The notes under the pieces were generated by a model. That model worked only from the letters and a program-made list of their open reading frames with translations, was not told the DNA's origin and did no database searches. DNA of 64,000 nucleotides, taken from contig NZ_CCRF01000044.1 of assembly GCF_000751775.1 (NCBI RefSeq), positions 50,457-114,456 of the forward strand. The letters run 5' to 3'. This DNA comes from Caldibacillus thermoamylovorans. Lineage in GTDB: Bacteria > Bacillota > Bacilli > Bacillales > Caldibacillaceae. The position numbers and the translations under genes are program-made. Position 1 is the first letter of the stretch, and every line of letters begins with the position of its first letter. Below, one piece after another: positions 9,693-17,726 of the stretch.

Positions 9693-9932
9693 GTGGATGA
9701 AGAAATGACCAAAAGAGAAATGGAAGAACAGATTAAGAAAAAACGTGAACAAATGATTGAAATAGCTAAACAATATGGCTTTACCAATGAAAAGACGTTA
9801 AAGTCTAGCCAAGAACTAGACAATTTACTAAATAAATATCAACGTTTTTTTCGAATTCCTAAGATCAGGGAGTACCCCACCGCTAGTTTTAGTATAAATG
9901 CCCACCCTGATCTTTCTTCCCTAACAGCATAG
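9693..9932 (+). CDS. Spo0E-type aspartyl-phosphate phosphatase
   Basis: This 79-residue protein starts at GTG (9693) behind AGGAGG. It has the Spo0E family core: an N-terminal helix, a loop, and the signature SSQELDNLLNKYQ (about residues 39-51). Family members dephosphorylate Spo0A-P and delay sporulation. Its last 25 or so residues are encoded by DNA containing a perfect 10-bp inverted repeat (9861-9870 / 9905-9914). The C-terminal tail therefore probably derives from an inserted repeat rather than from the ancestral gene. Which family member (Spo0E, YisI, YnzD) is not resolvable. Confidence 0.85.
   Translation: MDEEMTKREMEEQIKKKREQMIEIAKQYGFTNEKTLKSSQELDNLLNKYQRFFRIPKIREYPTASFSINAHPDLSSLTA
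9861..9914. repeat. Perfect inverted repeat inside spo0E-like gene 3' end
   Basis: AAGATCAGGG (9861-9870) and CCCTGATCTT (9905-9914) are perfect complements around a 34-bp centre containing CCGCTAGTTTTAGTATAAAT. This has the shape of a tiny MITE or a hairpin. It lies wholly within the reading frame. Confidence 0.6.
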
Positions 9933-10045
9933 GAAGAACGGAAATTAATTCATAACAACTCCATTCTCTCGACTAGCGGGTGTTTTCATAAATACCCTAT
10001 ATTCTGGGACATTAGCATGATTGACAAAAAAAGGGGATTCTTCAT

Positions 10046-10087
10046 AAAAAAGGTATGGAATCAATAACGATTCCATACCTTTTTTTA
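10046..10087 (-). terminator. clpE terminator
   Basis: The perfect arms AAAAAAGGTATGGAAT / ATTCCATACCTTTTTT enclose an 8-nt loop. Read on the minus strand this follows the clpE stop codon immediately and ends in U6; it could also stop transcription from spo0E. Confidence 0.9.
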
Positions 10088-12226
10088 CTCAGCATTTATA
10101 ACGATTTTGCCATTTTCAAGTGTTGCCTTCAAATGGTGTACGTCCGGTTCATCGAGAATGAAATCGGCAATTTTATCTTCCAATTGCTCTTGAATGGTCC
10201 GACGTAATGGCCGTGCACCGAAAGAAGGGTTGTAGCCAAGGTCAACCAGTTTTTCTTTCACTTCCTGACTAACAGTAATTGTTTTATTATCTTCTTTTAA
10301 TTGATTTACAACTTCAGCTAACATTAAATCGACAATTTGTAACAAATCTTCTTTTGATAATGAATGGAATCGAACAATGGAATCAAACCGATTTAGAAAT
10401 TCCGGTTTGAAGTAATCACGTAATTGTTCAACTACTGATGATTCATCCGTTTGATCGGATATACCGAAACCGACGCGAATATCCTTTATATGTTGACCTG
10501 CATTACTTGTCATAATAATAACCGTGTTATTAAAGCTTACGGTTCTACCTTGGCTGTCTGTTAAACGCCCGTCATCCAAAATTTGCAGGAACATGTGTAA
10601 AACATCCGGATGTGCTTTTTCGATTTCATCCAATAATATTAAGCTATACGGATTTCTCCGGACTTTTTCCGTTAATTGACCTGCTTCTTCATGACCAACA
10701 TAGCCAGGCGGTGAACCGATTAATTTAGAGACGCTGTGTTTTTCCATATATTCACTCATGTCCAAGCGAATCATTGCGTCTTTTGTACCAAATAATTCTT
10801 CGGCAAGGGTTTTGGCCAATTCAGTTTTCCCAACACCGGTAGGACCGATAAAGAGGAACGAACCGATTGGACGGTTTTTTGCTTTTAATCCGGCCCGACT
10901 GCGGCGAATGGCTTTAGCTACTTGACGAACCGCATCGGCCTGACCAATTACTTTTGCAGCTAAGTTTTCTTCAATATGTTTTAATTTTTGTTGTTCATCG
11001 GCTTGGATTTTGCCAACCGGGATACCGGTTTTTTCCTCAACAATTTGTTGAATCAAATCAACATTGATAATTGGTGTAGCTGCATCTTTTGCTTGGCTGC
11101 CCTGATTTTCCAGTGTTTGTTCTTCATCACGTAATTTTGCAGCCAGTTCATAGTTTTCAGCTTGTAGGGCTTGTTGTTTTTCTTCGGCAATTTGTTTTAA
11201 GCGTTCTTCAATATAAGCCGGTGTTAATGTTTTTGATTCGAGATTCAATTTAGAACCGGCTTCGTCAAGTAAGTCAATCGCTTTGTCCGGTAAGTAGCGG
11301 TCTTGAATATAGCGATGAGACAAGTTGACACAAGCACGAACGGCTTCGTCAGAGTATTTTACTTGATGATATTCTTCATACTTCGGTTTCAATCCCATCA
11401 ATATTGTAATTGTTTCATCGACTGAAGGTTCATGAACTTGAACCGGTTGAAAACGCCGTTCCAAAGCTGCATCTTTTTCAATTTGACGATACTCTTTCAA
11501 GGTTGTTGCACCAATTAATTGCAGTTCACCTCTGGAAAGAGCTGGTTTTAAAATATTTCCTGCATCCATGGAACCTTCCGCAGAACCGGCACCGACAATC
11601 AAATGAATTTCGTCGATAAACAGAATCACTTCCGGTCGATTTTGTACTTCGGCAATTAATTGTTTCATTCGTTCTTCAAATTGTCCGCGTATACCGGTGT
11701 TGGCAACGAGGGATGCGACATCGAGCAGGTAAACTTGTTTTCCCCGAAGTTTCATCGGAACATCGCCTGCAACAATTTTTAAGGCTAAACCTTCTACAAC
11801 TGCTGTTTTACCAACGCCAGGTTCTCCGATTAACACCGGGTTATTTTTGTTACGACGGTTCAAAATTTCAATTACTTTTTTAATTTCTTCATCCCGACCA
11901 ATAACCGGGTCAATTTTGCCATTTTCTGCCTCAAGATTTAAGTTTTTTCCATATTGATCAAGGAAGCCACCACGACCGCCGGATGTTTGCCGAGTTAGCG
12001 TTTTTACCCCATTTTGACCATCAATTGGGCTGCCAAACGGAACAAAACCTCCAAACATTTGTGAAAACGGGTTTGCATTTCCCATGAAATTTTTCAAAGA
12101 AGAATTTAATTTTTCTTGTTCCTCTTGATAGCATTTTTGACATAAAGCATATTCAGTTTGTTTTCCATTTACGTAAAATTGTAAATGAATGTTTGCCTCA
12201 TTTTTATGACATTTTTGACATAACAT
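10085..12226 (-). CDS. clpE: Clp protease ATP-binding subunit ClpE
   Basis: This HSP100 unfoldase partners ClpP in degrading misfolded protein. At 713 residues it has the ClpE layout. The N-terminal zinc finger has Cys3, Cys6, Cys29 and Cys32. Two AAA+ modules carry Walker [11 protein letters not shown] and [10 protein letters not shown], and a UVR-type coiled middle ([10 protein letters not shown]) lies between them. The D2 and ClpB-like C-terminal parts are intact. Control by CtsR is visible: two CtsR boxes overlap a good sigma-A promoter at 12509-12454. That leaves a leader of about 250 nt that contains repeat R1. The clpE/ykvI neighbourhood is as in B. subtilis. Confidence 0.97.
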   Translation of the reverse strand: MLCQKCHKNEANIHLQFYVNGKQTEYALCQKCYQEEQEKLNSSLKNFMGNANPFSQMFGGFVPFGSPIDGQNGVKTLTRQTSGGRGGFLDQYGKNLNLEAENGKIDPVIGRDEEIKKVIEILNRRNKNNPVLIGEPGVGKTAVVEGLALKIVAGDVPMKLRGKQVYLLDVASLVANTGIRGQFEERMKQLIAEVQNRPEVILFIDEIHLIVGAGSAEGSMDAGNILKPALSRGELQLIGATTLKEYRQIEKDAALERRFQPVQVHEPSVDETITILMGLKPKYEEYHQVKYSDEAVRACVNLSHRYIQDRYLPDKAIDLLDEAGSKLNLESKTLTPAYIEERLKQIAEEKQQALQAENYELAAKLRDEEQTLENQGSQAKDAATPIINVDLIQQIVEEKTGIPVGKIQADEQQKLKHIEENLAAKVIGQADAVRQVAKAIRRSRAGLKAKNRPIGSFLFIGPTGVGKTELAKTLAEELFGTKDAMIRLDMSEYMEKHSVSKLIGSPPGYVGHEEAGQLTEKVRRNPYSLILLDEIEKAHPDVLHMFLQILDDGRLTDSQGRTVSFNNTVIIMTSNAGQHIKDIRVGFGISDQTDESSVVEQLRDYFKPEFLNRFDSIVRFHSLSKEDLLQIVDLMLAEVVNQLKEDNKTITVSQEVKEKLVDLGYNPSFGARPLRRTIQEQLEDKIADFILDEPDVHHLKATLENGKIVINAE

Positions 12227-12264
12227 CGTGCAAACCTCCTTACTAAAAGAATTATCTATTTTTA

Positions 12265-12425
12265 TTTAGCTAATAGGAAAGTATAAATTTTTCAATTTCT
12301 ACTTTCCTAACGCATAAGTGCACTGAAAGACTTCGGTAGCATTACCTCGCAAGCGAAAATGTTTTTTCGCTGAACTACGGCTCTGCTCTCACCTAAAGGC
12401 TCGGCAGTCGCCGAGTTTTCTTTAT
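12265..12425 (+). repeat. R1 repeat copy 1 (subtype I), in clpE leader
   Basis: This 161-bp element is identical to 63487-63647 except for one base that I can see (AAAGGCTC versus AAGGGCTC). It has three stem-loops: TAGGAAAGTA / TACTTTCCTA (12274-12283 / 12300-12309); AGCGAAAA / TTTTCGCT (12352-12359 / 12364-12371); and CTCGGC / GCCGAG (12400-12405 / 12410-12415) followed by TTTTCTTT. The last one looks like a plus-strand terminator. No start codon plus Shine-Dalgarno is present. Confidence 0.9.
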
Positions 12426-12453
12426 GAAGTATATAACCTGTCAGTTGTTTGAC

Positions 12454-12509
12454 TTTGACTATCCTTGACCTTCTGACTATATTATACTTTGACCATCTTT
12501 GACTTTCAA
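12454..12509 (-). promoter_or_regulatory. clpE sigma-A promoter with two CtsR boxes
   Basis: On the minus strand TTGAAA (12509-12504) and TATAAT (12486-12481) are separated by 17 nt. The CtsR box AGTCAAA-GAT-GGTCAAA (12504-12488) fills the spacer and matches the tandem-heptad consensus exactly. A second box, GGTCAAG-GAT-AGTCAAA (12470-12454), covers the expected start site with one mismatch. This arrangement predicts heat-inducible repression of clpE by CtsR. Confidence 0.9.
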
Positions 12510-12669
12510 GTATTTTGCCATAAAAATTTTAAATAAACAGTGAAAAGTTTGTATCGTTCTTTCTTGTCAGATACAAGTACTTCGATGGATGAAATACCTA
12601 TTTGTGAAATATTTCGTACCGTTCTTTCCTTGTCCTCCTTGGCATAAGATGAAGGGAGGGGGGAGTTTG

Positions 12670-13683
12670 GTGAGTTGGAAAAAGTCTTTTCAATTGGCCT
12701 TTATCTATGTAGGAACGATTGTTGGGGCAGGATTTGCAACCGGTAAAGAAATTGTTGAGTTCTTCTCCCAATATGGTTTTATGGGTTTGATTGGTATCTG
12801 TATTTCCGGCCTTTGTTTTATCGGTTTTGGTGTAAAAATCATGTTATTGGCGATCGAATTGCAGGCGAGGAGTTTTCAACAATTAAATGTACATATTTTT
12901 GGACCATATTTCGCACCGGTGATTAATCTTATCATGTTTGTCATGTTAGTAGGGGTAACATCTGTCATGTTAAGCGGGGCGGGAAGTGTGTTTCAGGAAC
13001 AATTGCATTTACCTAAAATGGCTGGAATCCTTATTACCATCATTTTTACGTTAATTGTACTTTTGATTGGGACAAGGGGGCTGGTTTGGGTTAATACGCT
13101 TGTCGTTCCTGTTTTAATATTATTTAGTTTTCTGTTAGCGTATCTTGCTTTCCATTTACCTGACTTTATGGGAAATGTTGCAAAAGGATTTCATTTTACA
13201 TGGGGGGCAATTATTGATAGTTTTGCTTATGCTGCATTTAATATTTCCTTGGCAACAGCTGTACTTGTACCGGCTGCCACCGAAATCGGTGATAAGAAGA
13301 CTGTGAAAAGGGGGGGAGTGATCGGTGGACTAGCCTTGACATTGATTTTGATCTCAAGTCACGTCACCCTGGTTCAGCTTCCATCTTTAACCGAATTTCA
13401 AATTCCAATGGCTGTCATGGTGAACACCCTGGCCACATCATTCCATTTCCTATTTATCATTGTCATTTACGGGGAGATTTTTACATCGGTTGTCGGCAAT
13501 TTATATGGTTTAGAGCGGTTTGTGAAAAGGAAAATACCGGGGAATACATTAACAATTGGAATGGCCATTCTTTCCGTTGCATTTGCCATCAGCATGGTGG
13601 ACTACGGAACTTTGCTGTCTTTTTTATATCCTTTATTTGGTTATATCAGTCTAGTTTTTCTTTTATTATTAATTATACGATAA
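12670..13683 (+). CDS. ykvI: YkvI-family polytopic membrane protein
   Basis: This 337-residue protein has about ten membrane helices. The GTG at 12670 (MSWKKSFQLAF) follows GGGAGGGGGGAG; a longer reading from 12589 lacks a Shine-Dalgarno. The first helix carries IYVGTIVGAGFATGKE, a broken-helix Gly motif like that of LeuT-fold/APC transporters, so a small-molecule transport role is likely. The substrate is unknown. It is divergent from clpE, as in B. subtilis, and ends at a strong terminator. Confidence 0.85.
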   Translation: MSWKKSFQLAFIYVGTIVGAGFATGKEIVEFFSQYGFMGLIGICISGLCFIGFGVKIMLLAIELQARSFQQLNVHIFGPYFAPVINLIMFVMLVGVTSVMLSGAGSVFQEQLHLPKMAGILITIIFTLIVLLIGTRGLVWVNTLVVPVLILFSFLLAYLAFHLPDFMGNVAKGFHFTWGAIIDSFAYAAFNISLATAVLVPAATEIGDKKTVKRGGVIGGLALTLILISSHVTLVQLPSLTEFQIPMAVMVNTLATSFHFLFIIVIYGEIFTSVVGNLYGLERFVKRKIPGNTLTIGMAILSVAFAISMVDYGTLLSFLYPLFGYISLVFLLLLIIR

Positions 13684-13690
13684 TACCAAA

Positions 13691-13733
13691 AAGGTGTCCC
13701 GGTTAAAGGACAGGGTAACCGGGACACCTTCTT
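13691..13733. terminator. ykvI terminator
   Basis: The arms AAGGTGTCCCGGTTA and TAACCGGGACACCTT (with a GTAACC turn) enclose a short loop and are followed by CTTT. Repeat R1 copy 2 starts directly after it. Confidence 0.85.
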
Positions 13734-13862
13734 TATACGATAAGGAAGTATAAATTACTTGCAAGGAAGCAAATTCGACGTAGCGGAAAATTTTAAGTTT
13801 TAAGTATAAATGCACAAGGAAAGCTACAGGAATACATCAAAGCCGAAAAAATCTTATATTTT
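13733..13862 (+). repeat. R1 repeat copy 2 (subtype II, 3'-truncated)
   Basis: This copy is alignable to 18696-18830: the shared words include AAGTATAAATT, AAGCAAATTCGACGTAG, AATTTTAAG, AAGTATAA, GCACAAGGAAAGC and GCCGAAAAAA. It stops inside the middle hairpin, where the stop codon of the convergent CPBP gene begins (13867-13865). The CTCGGC / GCCGAG hairpin is missing. Confidence 0.8.
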
Positions 13863-13864
13863 TA

Positions 13865-14479
13865 TTATCGTAATGGAAAAAAGACAAACAATAGTAAATC
13901 AAAAGTTAAGTGTGAGATGACAACAAGCGGCAGGCTGCGTTTCCAAGCATAAAGAGCTCCCCATACGATTCCTGCTATGAAAGCGGCTATAAAAAGTACA
14001 ATTGATCCTGAATATAATTGTGCTAAACCGTAAAGGAAGGAAGATACAATGACAGCCGGCCAAATTTGGTTGTCTTTAAGCAAACGCTTGAGAATAAATC
14101 CTCTCCAGAAAAATTCTTCACCGGGTATTAAAATCAGTACTAAAACAATAAAATGCCAAATCACTTTAGGTGAATATAAATGATATAAACTTGTAATTTG
14201 ATTTTTAAAATAAGTAAAGTTGATTAAGCGGACAATGGTATCGCCAAGCCAAAAAATAGCATAGAGCATAAAGCCGGACAGTACTCCGTAAAGTAAATAG
14301 CGTCCGAGTGATAATTGATCATCAATATCTTCATTTAAAATCGAGTAAGCAATTAACAAAAGCATAGCGCCTGTTAAGATATACCAAAAAACTTTTGCTT
14401 GATCAAAGGCGAAAAATATTAGTAAATGGGCTATGGCAAGTCCAAACAGGAATCTCCAATCAGTGAATGTCTTTGTCAT
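13865..14479 (-). CDS. CPBP-family intramembrane metalloprotease
   Basis: The protein has 204 residues from the ATG at 14479, which follows AAAGGAG; upstream in-frame codons lack a start signal. Six or so membrane helices carry the CPBP/Abi motif PGEEFFWRGFIL (EExxxR) and, near the end, VVISHLTFDLL with the second metal-ligand His. Family members cleave CAAX proteins or membrane peptides, or give self-immunity to bacteriocins; nothing nearby indicates a bacteriocin. The stop codon abuts repeat R1 copy 2. Confidence 0.8.
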   Translation of the reverse strand: MTKTFTDWRFLFGLAIAHLLIFFAFDQAKVFWYILTGAMLLLIAYSILNEDIDDQLSLGRYLLYGVLSGFMLYAIFWLGDTIVRLINFTYFKNQITSLYHLYSPKVIWHFIVLVLILIPGEEFFWRGFILKRLLKDNQIWPAVIVSSFLYGLAQLYSGSIVLFIAAFIAGIVWGALYAWKRSLPLVVISHLTFDLLLFVFFPLR

Positions 14480-14825
14480 ATTTGCGAGGCTCCTTTCAAA
14501 ACATAAATATATTTTAGCATAATTTATGAAGGAGAAAAATGAAAAAAGTAGTGAATATAAAGTAGGAGTGAGGAGAAAAAGTACTCTGCATGAACGGTCA
14601 CTAAATCTTCCCGCATAAATCAAAGAAGCAAGGGTGGGAAATGCGTACCCATAAATCCCTTATTGGCTCAACTAACAATCAGTGAGGTAGATTCCCCACT
14701 GATTGAAGTTTTCACTGTATATTTTACGAGGAGGTCGTTATGGATAGTTGTTTTGAAGCAGTGTGAAAAAGGAAAATTTTTTTCAGTAAAAGTGTACAAA
14801 TACCGGTGAACGTCCTACATTTTTG
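14480..14825. other. Intergenic region holding R2 copy 1
   Basis: No gene is visible. The region contains the R2 repeat at 14646-14716 and, after it, a strong GAGGAGG followed by a 9-codon ATG...TGA frame (14740-14766). I do not call that frame a gene. Confidence 0.5.
14646..14716 (+). repeat. R2 repeat copy 1
   Basis: AATCAGTG / CACTGATT arms enclose an AGGTAGATTCCC centre, followed by GAAGTTTTCACT and preceded by GGCTCAACTAAC. The word order matches 20225-20295 closely. Confidence 0.75.
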
Positions 14826-15005
14826 TTATTCATCAACAATTATGTAGTTTTTGTGATTAACAACTGTTTTTTCATCCAAATCCATTTCTCGGAAATTTTG
14901 CATATAGGTTAAATTCACTATGACAGAGTTTTCATTGACCTTCTCGACAATACCACGAAGACCATTTTTGAATTCGATTACATTCCCAACTGCAGCTTTT
15001 CTCAT
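14826..15005 (-). CDS. ykvS: YkvS-like DUF2187 small protein
   Basis: This 59-residue gene runs from the ATG at 15005 (Shine-Dalgarno GGGAGAGAAG) to a TAA at 14826. The protein begins MRKAAVGNVIEFKNG and continues with VEKVNENSVIVNLTYM and KTVVNHKNYIIVDE, a small beta-barrel-like KOW/SH3-type pattern. It matches my recollection of B. subtilis YkvS almost word for word, and it lies next to a YkvT-like gene as in that species. The function is unknown. Confidence 0.85.
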   Translation of the reverse strand: MRKAAVGNVIEFKNGLRGIVEKVNENSVIVNLTYMQNFREMDLDEKTVVNHKNYIIVDE

Positions 15006-15345
15006 TTTACTTCTCTCCCTTGATTAATTATAATTATAAATTAGTTTGCACTAGATCTTTTTAAAAGTAAAGTACATATGCCAAATTTAGTTGAAAAACC
15101 GAGAAACTTTTAACGAGATAGACAAAATCCCGGCAAATTTTGTCAACGGGGAAGACAGTTGGGAAAAGGGGTTGCCCGCCTACGTTCAATTAGACTGGGG
15201 GGCATGATATTGTTCACACAAGCGTTGTCACAAGAAGTGGGCTATTTATTGTGTTCTTTGATATTGCTCCTATACTGACTGATGTTTTACATTTCAATAT
15301 TTCTTCCACTATTCATTATAAAAAGATTCATAGGAGGGATAACAT
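15006..15345. other. Intergenic region between ykvS and a small conserved gene
   Basis: No gene is visible in these 340 bp. They contain the inverted repeat GACAAAAT / ATTTTGTC (15121-15128 / 15137-15144), which has no terminator U-tract, and degenerate GGGGTTGCCCGCC / GGGGGGCATG words. Confidence 0.4.
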
Positions 15346-15540
15346 ATGGATGAAGAAACAGCACGCGAACTTCTTGATAAACTAGCTTCAGGCAAAATAA
15401 ATGAATGTTTAATTGAAAAAAGCGATTTTTTGACTTTCCGTAAATATTTGGTTGAGCGCCCGGACTTTAAACATTTCCGCGGTGTTGCCCAACATGGCGG
15501 AAATGTAATTTATTATTATATGGAAGAACCAAGAAGTTGA
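15346..15540 (+). CDS. Conserved hypothetical protein, 64 aa
   Basis: The reading frame runs from the ATG at 15346, behind an ideal AGGAGG, to TGA. The protein is helical at the N-terminus (ETARELLDKLASG), then has FLTFRKYLVERPDFKHFRGVAQHGG and ends in a Tyr-rich strand, VIYYYMEE. It has no signal peptide and no Cys pairs. I do not recognise a characterised family. Codon use and Shine-Dalgarno support a real gene. It lies upstream of the ykvT-like gene in the same orientation but 128 bp away, so it is probably separate. Confidence 0.7.
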   Translation: MDEETARELLDKLASGKINECLIEKSDFLTFRKYLVERPDFKHFRGVAQHGGNVIYYYMEEPRS

Positions 15541-15668
15541 TTATTTTCCTTTCCGGTGCACCTCCGTTTGGCAAATAACGGTAAATTAGCCATTCCTCTA
15601 CTAATGAAGTCTACTAGATTCCTTGTTAACCTAGGATATGTACAATTGATAGGAGGTGCTCTTGAAGC

Positions 15669-16265
15669 ATGGGAAAAAGAGTAATAAAAACGATGATCAC
15701 AATGCTGGCGATGTTTGCGATGATCGGTTTCGGTACAAACCAAACAGAAGCTGCATCAGTTTACACAGTGAAAAGTGGCGATTCACTTTATAAAATTGGA
15801 CAAACTAATGGAGTTCCTGTTCAAATCCTCCAGTCTATGAATCACTTAAACTCTGATAAGATTTATCCGGGTCAAAAACTATCATTGCCTGACAGTTTAT
15901 CAAGCAGTGACAAAGATTTGCTTGCCCGACTTGTTACTGCAGAAGCAAAAGGTGAGCCATATGCAGGGAAAGTTGCAGTTGCAACAGTTGTCTTGAATCG
16001 CGTTGACAACCCGAATTTTCCAAACAGTGTCAGAGACGTAATCTATCAAATTGATAACGGGTACTATGCATTCTCACCGGTGGCTAACGGTGAAATTAAT
16101 AAGCCGGCTAATGCTGAATCGAAAAGAGCAGTACAGGAAGCTTTAGCATTTAGAGGGCAAGGAAATGGCTCATTGTATTTCTATAATCCTAAAACTAGTA
16201 CAAGCAAATGGATTTTTTCAAAACAAGTTACAGTCAAAATCGGTAACCACGTTTTTGCGAAATAA
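15669..16265 (+). CDS. ykvT: Secreted LysM-SleB type cell wall hydrolase (YkvT-like)
   Basis: This 198-residue exported protein has a signal peptide of about 29 residues ending ...QTEAAS. A LysM domain follows (about 31-75: YTVKSGDSLYKIGQ ... KIYPGQKLSLP), and then a SleB/hydrolase_2 domain (about 85-195) with AEAKGEPYAGKVAVATVVLNR holding the probable catalytic Glu. Family members are spore-cortex lytic or peptidoglycan hydrolases. AGGAGGTG precedes the ATG by 10 nt. It is followed by a terminator, so it is monocistronic. It is shorter than SleB and lacks its N-terminal PG-binding domain, replaced here by LysM. Confidence 0.88.
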   Translation: MGKRVIKTMITMLAMFAMIGFGTNQTEAASVYTVKSGDSLYKIGQTNGVPVQILQSMNHLNSDKIYPGQKLSLPDSLSSSDKDLLARLVTAEAKGEPYAGKVAVATVVLNRVDNPNFPNSVRDVIYQIDNGYYAFSPVANGEINKPANAESKRAVQEALAFRGQGNGSLYFYNPKTSTSKWIFSKQVTVKIGNHVFAK

Positions 16266-16282
16266 ATGATTAGCATCACACA

Positions 16283-16311
16283 GGGGTTGTATATTATACA
16301 GCCCTTTTTTT
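16283..16311 (+). terminator. ykvT terminator
   Basis: GGGGTTGTAT / ATACAGCCC followed by T7 forms an intrinsic terminator 18 nt after the stop codon. Confidence 0.8.
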
Positions 16312-16459
16312 AGCTATTTACTTTGTTTTTTTCCAATGTAGGTGAAAAACTCTTGATTTATACATATAATAAGAGTGAAGTTGACTAACAAGGCGTAAAG
16401 TATATAGTTAACAACGAAAAGTTTCTTTGACTAATTAATCAACAGAAAGGAATGGGCCG

Positions 16460-17200
16460 ATGTTTCAAAATAAAACGGTTATCGTTACAGGTGGTGCGAA
16501 TGGGATTGGGAGGAGCATTGTCCAAACTTTTGCAAACGCATTCGCTAATGTTGTTGTAGCGGATGTAGATGTTGAGGCGGGAAAAACATTGGAAAAACAA
16601 TTATTGGCATCTGGAAAGCAAGTTTTCTTTGTTGAAACAGATATGAGAAAAGAAGAAGAGATTCGCAGACTTGTCGAATTCACTATCCAAAAATATGGAG
16701 GGATTGATGTAATAATTAATAATGCCGGTATTTCAAAATTCATTCCATTATTTGAAATGTCTGTTGCAGAATGGGATGATATGCTTAATACAAACTTACG
16801 AAGTGCATTTCTTTGTTCAAAAGAAGCTGCCAGATTTATGAAAGAAAAAGGCGGTTCCATTATTAATATTGCTTCTACAAGGGCATTTATGTCAGAACCT
16901 AATACAGAAGGGTATGCAGCATCCAAAGGTGGAATCATTGCCCTTACCCATGCTTTAGCGGCAAGTTTGAGTCCCTATCATATTCGCGTAAACTCGGTCA
17001 GCCCCGGTTGGATTCATACGGGAGATAAATCGGAATTATCTGAGCGAGACCATAAACAACATTGGTCAGGTCGGGTTGGCGAACCAGCTGATATTGCTCG
17101 TGCTTGCTTATTTTTAGCAAATCCGGAAAATGATTTTATCAGTGGAGAAAATATTACCATAGACGGAGGGATGACGAAAAAAATGATTTATGAAGAATAA
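16460..17200 (+). CDS. SDR-family NAD(P)-dependent oxidoreductase
   Basis: This 246-residue classical short-chain dehydrogenase has the cofactor loop TGGANGIG (residues 10-17), NNAG at about 85, catalytic Ser in NIAST, and YAASKGG with the Tyr-x-x-x-Lys pair. SPGWIHT and the ending GENITIDGGM are also typical. An acidic residue after the second strand (VVADVD) suggests NAD(H) preference. The substrate is unknown. The Shine-Dalgarno AGAAAGGAA precedes the ATG. It may correspond to the SDR of the B. subtilis ykv region, but this is not certain. Confidence 0.85.
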   Translation: MFQNKTVIVTGGANGIGRSIVQTFANAFANVVVADVDVEAGKTLEKQLLASGKQVFFVETDMRKEEEIRRLVEFTIQKYGGIDVIINNAGISKFIPLFEMSVAEWDDMLNTNLRSAFLCSKEAARFMKEKGGSIINIASTRAFMSEPNTEGYAASKGGIIALTHALAASLSPYHIRVNSVSPGWIHTGDKSELSERDHKQHWSGRVGEPADIARACLFLANPENDFISGENITIDGGMTKKMIYEE

Positions 17201-17288
17201 TTATAGGAAATGGGGTTAAATTATCATCGATTCAATAAATTTTATTTATCTGAGCTCCAAATAGTGAACAATTTATCAAATGATATGA

Positions 17289-17294
17289 TATAAT
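17289..17294 (+). promoter_or_regulatory. ptsH extended -10 promoter
   Basis: TGATATAAT (extended -10, hexamer 17289-17294) has TGAACA 18 nt upstream as a partial -35. It is placed about 55 nt before the ptsH start and is the only good promoter in the gap after the SDR gene. Confidence 0.6.
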
Positions 17295-17349
17295 AAATCA
17301 TGCCAAGTTTTTACATACTTTAAAATTAATTGATTGAGGAGTGACTTAT

Positions 17350-17616
17350 ATGATTGAAAAGAAATTTAAAGTTATCGCAGAAACAGGTATTCATGCCCGT
17401 CCTGCAACATTATTAGTACAAGCAGCAGGTAAATTCGAGTCGGAAATTTCATTACAATATAAAGAAAAAAAAGTTAATTTAAAATCAATCATGGGTGTTA
17501 TGTCTTTAGGTATCGGAAAAGATGCAGACATTACGATCATCGTTGACGGAAACGATGAAGAATTGGCAATGAATGAATTAACAGAAGTAATAACAAAAGA
17601 AGGATTAGCAAAATAA
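17350..17616 (+). CDS. ptsH: Phosphocarrier protein HPr
   Basis: HPr carries phosphate from enzyme I to sugar EIIs and, as HPr-Ser-P, co-represses with CcpA. The 88-residue length is typical. His15 lies in GIHARPAT and Ser46 in [12 protein letters not shown]; both phosphorylation sites are intact. The ATG at 17350 follows TGAGGAGTGA; an in-frame GTG 9 bp earlier overlaps that site. Unlike the usual ptsHI operon, a terminator follows at once and the next gene is ykwC, so HPr is expressed alone here. Confidence 0.96.
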   Translation: MIEKKFKVIAETGIHARPATLLVQAAGKFESEISLQYKEKKVNLKSIMGVMSLGIGKDADITIIVDGNDEELAMNELTEVITKEGLAK

Positions 17617-17632
17617 TAAATAATATATTGTT

Positions 17633-17665
17633 AAGGGCGGGCTGTTTATATAGTCCGCCCTTTCA
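17633..17665 (+). terminator. ptsH terminator
   Basis: AAGGGCGG-GCT / AGTCCGCCCTT followed by TTC forms a GC-rich hairpin 17 nt after the ptsH stop. Confidence 0.85.
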
Positions 17666-17726
17666 ATTATGTAATATGATAAAATGAGGTTATAAGCGAT
17701 TTTAAAAAAATGAGGTGGTAAGGACA

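Noticed and set aside
9978..9997. GGGTGTTT / AAATACCC hairpin after the spo0E-like gene as terminator
   Set aside because: The stem is short and no T-run follows on either strand; the stronger hairpin at 10046-10087 explains termination.
14740..14766. Nine-codon ATG...TGA frame behind GAGGAGG
   Set aside because: Excellent Shine-Dalgarno but only eight residues and no following gene on the same strand for it to act as a leader; kept only as a note.
15121..15144. GACAAAAT / ATTTTGTC inverted repeat as an operator
   Set aside because: No promoter elements around it and no known regulator consensus matched; too weak to call.
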